From Treponema sp. OMZ 790 (lineage in GTDB: Bacteria > Spirochaetota > Spirochaetia > Treponematales > Treponemataceae): 64,000 bases of DNA. The stretch covers positions 992,001 through 1,056,000 of the forward strand of contig NZ_CP051201.1 in assembly GCF_024181285.1 (NCBI RefSeq), written 5' to 3'. This document shows positions 61,745 to 64,000 of the stretch, one piece after another (position 1 is the stretch's first letter; each line of letters opens with the position of its first letter). The translations under genes were made by a program, and so were the position numbers. The notes under the pieces are model-generated. The model had not been told where the DNA came from. It did no database searches and saw only the letters and a program-made list of their open reading frames with translations.

Positions 61745-63100
61745 TTAATCTTTTAAAAGTTCTTCAAAGGTAATTTTTTTGCCTTTTTTGATTGTACATT
61801 TTTCGTAAAGAGCTTTAAAAAGTTTTTCTTCTTTTAAGCCTTCGGTTAAATATTCTTTTTCGCGCGGATCAGAATAATATTTCTTTAATTCATCAAGAGA
61901 AATATCCATGCGTTCCGATAAGCGTACATATTCGGCTTCGATTTCATCATCGCTTACTTCAATATTTTTTTCTTTAAGAAGGGTTTCGATTAAGACTCTC
62001 TCTTTTAAGTTCTTTTCGGAATCTTCTCTCCATCCTTCCAAAAGAGTTGCTTTTGACTGCGGCCCTTTGCCGAACATTTTTTCAAGTTCTTCAGGTGTGG
62101 TTCTAAATTGGTTTGCCATCATCATCCATCTGGATTCCAGTTCTGCACGGATCATTGATTCTGGAAGGTCTATTGTATGCTCCTTTACCATCTGTTCGGT
62201 TAAAGAGGCTTTTTGTAAAGATTTGATTTTGTCTTCGGCACTTATTTCGAAATTCTTCTTTATGTCGGCTTTTAGCTCATCCAAGGTCTTGTACTTTTCG
62301 TTTATGTCTTGAGCAAAATCGTCATCCAGTTTGGGCAGGTCTTTATATTTAAGTGCTGTAAGAGTTACCTTTATTTTCTTGGTTTTTCCGGCAAGATCCT
62401 TATTTGAATCATCTTCAGGGAAGGTTTTGGTAATTTCCTTAGATTCTCCTTTTTTCATGCCGATTATGTCATCATCAAGTTTATAGATGTTTTGGCCCGA
62501 ACCTAGAGTGAATACAAAGTCTTGTCTTTCTGTGCCTGAAATTGTTTTGCCTTCATCATCAAGCTCGCAATAATTTATTGTTGCAATGTGGTCTTTTTCT
62601 GCGGCACTGCCTTCTTTGCAGGCTGTAACGAGGGCATTTCGCTCCTGAAGTCTTTCAAGTTCTTTTTTTATGTCTTTTTCCGAAACACTTGCTTCAGGAA
62701 CTTCGACTGTAAAGCCTTCAGTTTTTTTAATTTCGACCTTGGGGAAAACATCGTAGTGGACCGTAAAGGAAAAGTCTTCTTCAACTTTTAATTCGGGTTT
62801 TTCGTTTAATTCGGGATATGAGTAGGGAAGGGGCCTTTCATATTCGTTAAGAGATTCAAAGATTTCTTTTAAAGAATCTTCGATAAGGTCTCCTGCCAAA
62901 TCGCCCTTTATAGCATCGCCATATTTTGTTTCAAGTACTGATACGGGAACCTTTCCTTTTCTAAATCCCGGTATTTGAAGCTCTTTTGAATATTTGTTGA
63001 GCAATTTTTTATAGCTTTCTTGAACCTCAGCTTTTTTAATTTTTACTGAAAGTTCCGCATGTGATTTTTCTTTAAGAGTTACGTTCTTTTCGTAGTCCAT
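61745..63100 (-). CDS. Trigger factor (ribosome-associated chaperone and peptidyl-prolyl isomerase)
   Basis: 451 residues. The N-terminal ribosome-binding domain has the signature PGFRKGKVPVSVLETKYG. The FKBP-like PPIase domain lies at about 160-245 (KDHIATINYCELDDEGKTIS), followed by the helical chaperone domain (LTEQMVKEHTIDLPESMIRA). The start MDYEKN follows GGAAGG; an in-frame ATG 14 codons upstream is ignored. Confidence 0.93.
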   Translation of the reverse strand: MDYEKNVTLKEKSHAELSVKIKKAEVQESYKKLLNKYSKELQIPGFRKGKVPVSVLETKYGDAIKGDLAGDLIEDSLKEIFESLNEYERPLPYSYPELNEKPELKVEEDFSFTVHYDVFPKVEIKKTEGFTVEVPEASVSEKDIKKELERLQERNALVTACKEGSAAEKDHIATINYCELDDEGKTISGTERQDFVFTLGSGQNIYKLDDDIIGMKKGESKEITKTFPEDDSNKDLAGKTKKIKVTLTALKYKDLPKLDDDFAQDINEKYKTLDELKADIKKNFEISAEDKIKSLQKASLTEQMVKEHTIDLPESMIRAELESRWMMMANQFRTTPEELEKMFGKGPQSKATLLEGWREDSEKNLKERVLIETLLKEKNIEVSDDEIEAEYVRLSERMDISLDELKKYYSDPREKEYLTEGLKEEKLFKALYEKCTIKKGKKITFEELLKD

Positions 63101-63148
63101 TTTTCCTTCCTTAAGAGTTGATTTTAAGACTGCCCTTTGCAAAAGGGT

Positions 63149-63181
63149 AAAAAAAAAGCGATCCGTTCACCGAATCGCTTT
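63149..63181 (-). terminator. tRNA operon terminator
   Basis: AAAGCGAT pairs with ATCGCTTT on the minus strand with a TCG/CGG extension, followed by nine Ts. It separates the tRNA genes from tig. Confidence 0.8.
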
Positions 63182-63184
63182 AGA

Positions 63185-63256
63185 AGCGGGAAACGAGGAT
63201 TGAACTCGCGACATCCACCTTGGCAAGGTGGCGCTCTACCACTGAGCTATTCCCGC
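63185..63256 (-). tRNA. tRNA-Gly (anticodon GCC)
   Basis: 72 bases. Acceptor GCGGGAA/TTCCCGC, D-arm TAGCTCAGTGGTAGAGC, anticodon stem CCACC/GGTGG around TTGCCAA, T-arm GCGAGTTCAATCCTCG(T). CCA is not encoded. Confidence 0.93.
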
Positions 63257-63290
63257 AATTCTACTCCACTTTTTTGTTTTTGTGGAATTG

Positions 63291-63370
63291 TGCGAGAGGA
63301 GGGACTTGAACCCTCACGCCGAAGCACTAGATCCTAAGTCTAGCGTGTCTGCCAATTCCACCACTCTCGC
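63291..63370 (-). tRNA. tRNA-Leu (anticodon TAG)
   Basis: 80 bases. Acceptor GCGAGAG/CTCTCGC, anticodon stem CTAGA/TCTAG around CTTAGGA, a class II variable arm (TGCTTCGGCG) and T-arm GAGGGTTCAAGTCCCTC. CCA is not encoded. Confidence 0.93.
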
Positions 63371-63388
63371 TTAACAGTGAGCGTGTGT

Positions 63389-63417
63389 ATAATATACATA
63401 AACCCAAAAAATGTCAA
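63389..63417 (-). promoter_or_regulatory. tRNA-Leu / tRNA-Gly promoter
   Basis: On the minus strand TTGACA, 17 bases, TATTAT, 19 bases before tRNA-Leu. Confidence 0.75.
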
Positions 63418-63524
63418 GTATTGCAATTTAAAAGTAAGCCATCTAAAATGCCTCACCAACGAAAAGGAGTATATTCTTTTTTTTTATTTTTGTCAATAGT
63501 TTGGGATAAAAAAATATAAAATAA

Positions 63525-63553
63525 TTGACAATGACTGCAAAAATGGATATCTT
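63525..63553 (+). promoter_or_regulatory. Promoter of the MarR-type gene
   Basis: TTGACA, 17 bases, TATCTT, 47 bases upstream of the start codon. Confidence 0.6.
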
Positions 63554-63600
63554 TTAAAGGTATTTCACTAAATTTTAAAATAGGCTGCTTGGGAGTTTTA

Positions 63601-64000
63601 AATGCTTGAGGATATCTATAAAAATGAAATAGTTAATGCATGGGTAGAAGATAATGAGCCCATCGATTTGATTGAAAAAAGGTACAAAAATATAAGTTCT
63701 GTTGTTGATGGTATGTATGATTTTGTATTGTCTTTTTCTTATTATTACACCATAAGAAGAGATTATGGCACGGATAGGAAATATACAATGATTGAGATGC
63801 ATATTTTAACGGATATTTACGATAATGAAAATATCACGGTTTCAGCTCTTGCAAAAAAATGGAATAGAACATCAAGTGCAATTTCTCAAATTGTGCATAG
63901 ACTTATAAAATGGGGATTGGTTTATAAAGAAGTTAATGAATCCGACGGTAAAGTCTTTTTTTTACGAACTACAGAAAAAGCTAAAGAAACGGTTTTAAAA
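63601..64000 (+). CDS. MarR-family transcriptional regulator (5' part, runs off the window)
   Basis: At least 133 residues; no stop in the window. GGGAG lies upstream of the ATG. The winged-helix core is IEMHILTDIYDNENITVSAL, KKWNRTSSAISQIVHRLIKW (recognition helix) and GLVYKEVNESDGKVFFLRTT (wing), as in MarR proteins that sense small ligands and repress nearby genes. The target is likely downstream, outside the window. Confidence 0.75.

Noticed and set aside
1..64000. CRISPR array, insertion sequence or prophage
   Set aside because: No spaced short repeats, transposase, integrase or phage structural genes were seen; repeat ends show no inverted repeats or target duplications.

Overview
The window looks like an oral treponeme (Treponema denticola or a close relative). 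The DNA is AT-rich. It carries a FlaA flagellar-sheath protein, a spirochaete-type V-ATPase (A-B-D-I-K), a 2,3-BPG-dependent phosphoglycerate mutase and a giant two-ATPase CoA-dehydratase activase. It also holds exported proteins with NADase-type glycan-binding (discoidin-like) domains, a family I associate with treponemes. The species call is inference from gene content.

The main large-scale feature is a repeat. Bases 1 to about 15,555 are a near-identical copy (copy A) of about 26,568-42,250 (copy B). Copy A is about 130 bases shorter, and most differences are one- or two-base losses in homopolymers. Short frameshifts also run through 15.6-33 kb, including parts of copy B; from about 33.4 kb to the end every large gene is intact. 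Each copy is intact in places where the other is broken. I therefore read most of the 'pseudogenes' here as sequencing or assembly error. Copy A ends abruptly inside an ABC permease gene and is joined to a truncated AlbA_2-type gene.

Layout. (1) pncC end and a DUF3841-like gene. (2) A minus-strand cluster: a Pro/Gly-rich protein with a C-terminal L,D-transpeptidase-like segment, three NADase-type glycan-binding paralogues and three small exported paralogues. (3) A plus-strand run: gpmA, an M81 (MlrC-like) protein, the 1500-residue activase, a SpoT-like HD hydrolase and an ABC exporter. These three blocks occur in both copies. (4) Between the copies: AlbA_2 fragment, guaA, a VOC protein, pgk, an amidase, a GerMN protein, flaA, a RelA/SpoT-TPR fusion, rpsT, an HU/IHF-like gene, lnt, a bactofilin and pncC. 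(5) After copy B: a TPR protein, aroA, a membrane diguanylate cyclase, apt, ntpABDIK, rpsF-ssb-rpsR-rplI, a small membrane protein, then tig-clpP-clpX on the minus strand, two tRNAs (Gly, Leu) and the start of a MarR-type regulator.

The most interesting candidate system is the exported-protein cluster. It combines a toxin-like, linker-rich protein with two families of signal-peptide proteins. The families share almost the same signal peptide, and the glycan-binding paralogues have nearly identical C-terminal thirds, which suggests gene conversion. Other points are a RelA/SpoT-synthetase-TPR fusion plus a stand-alone SpoT-like hydrolase, a 139-base nested inverted repeat between the V-ATPase and rpsF operons, and a possibly leaderless apt mRNA.
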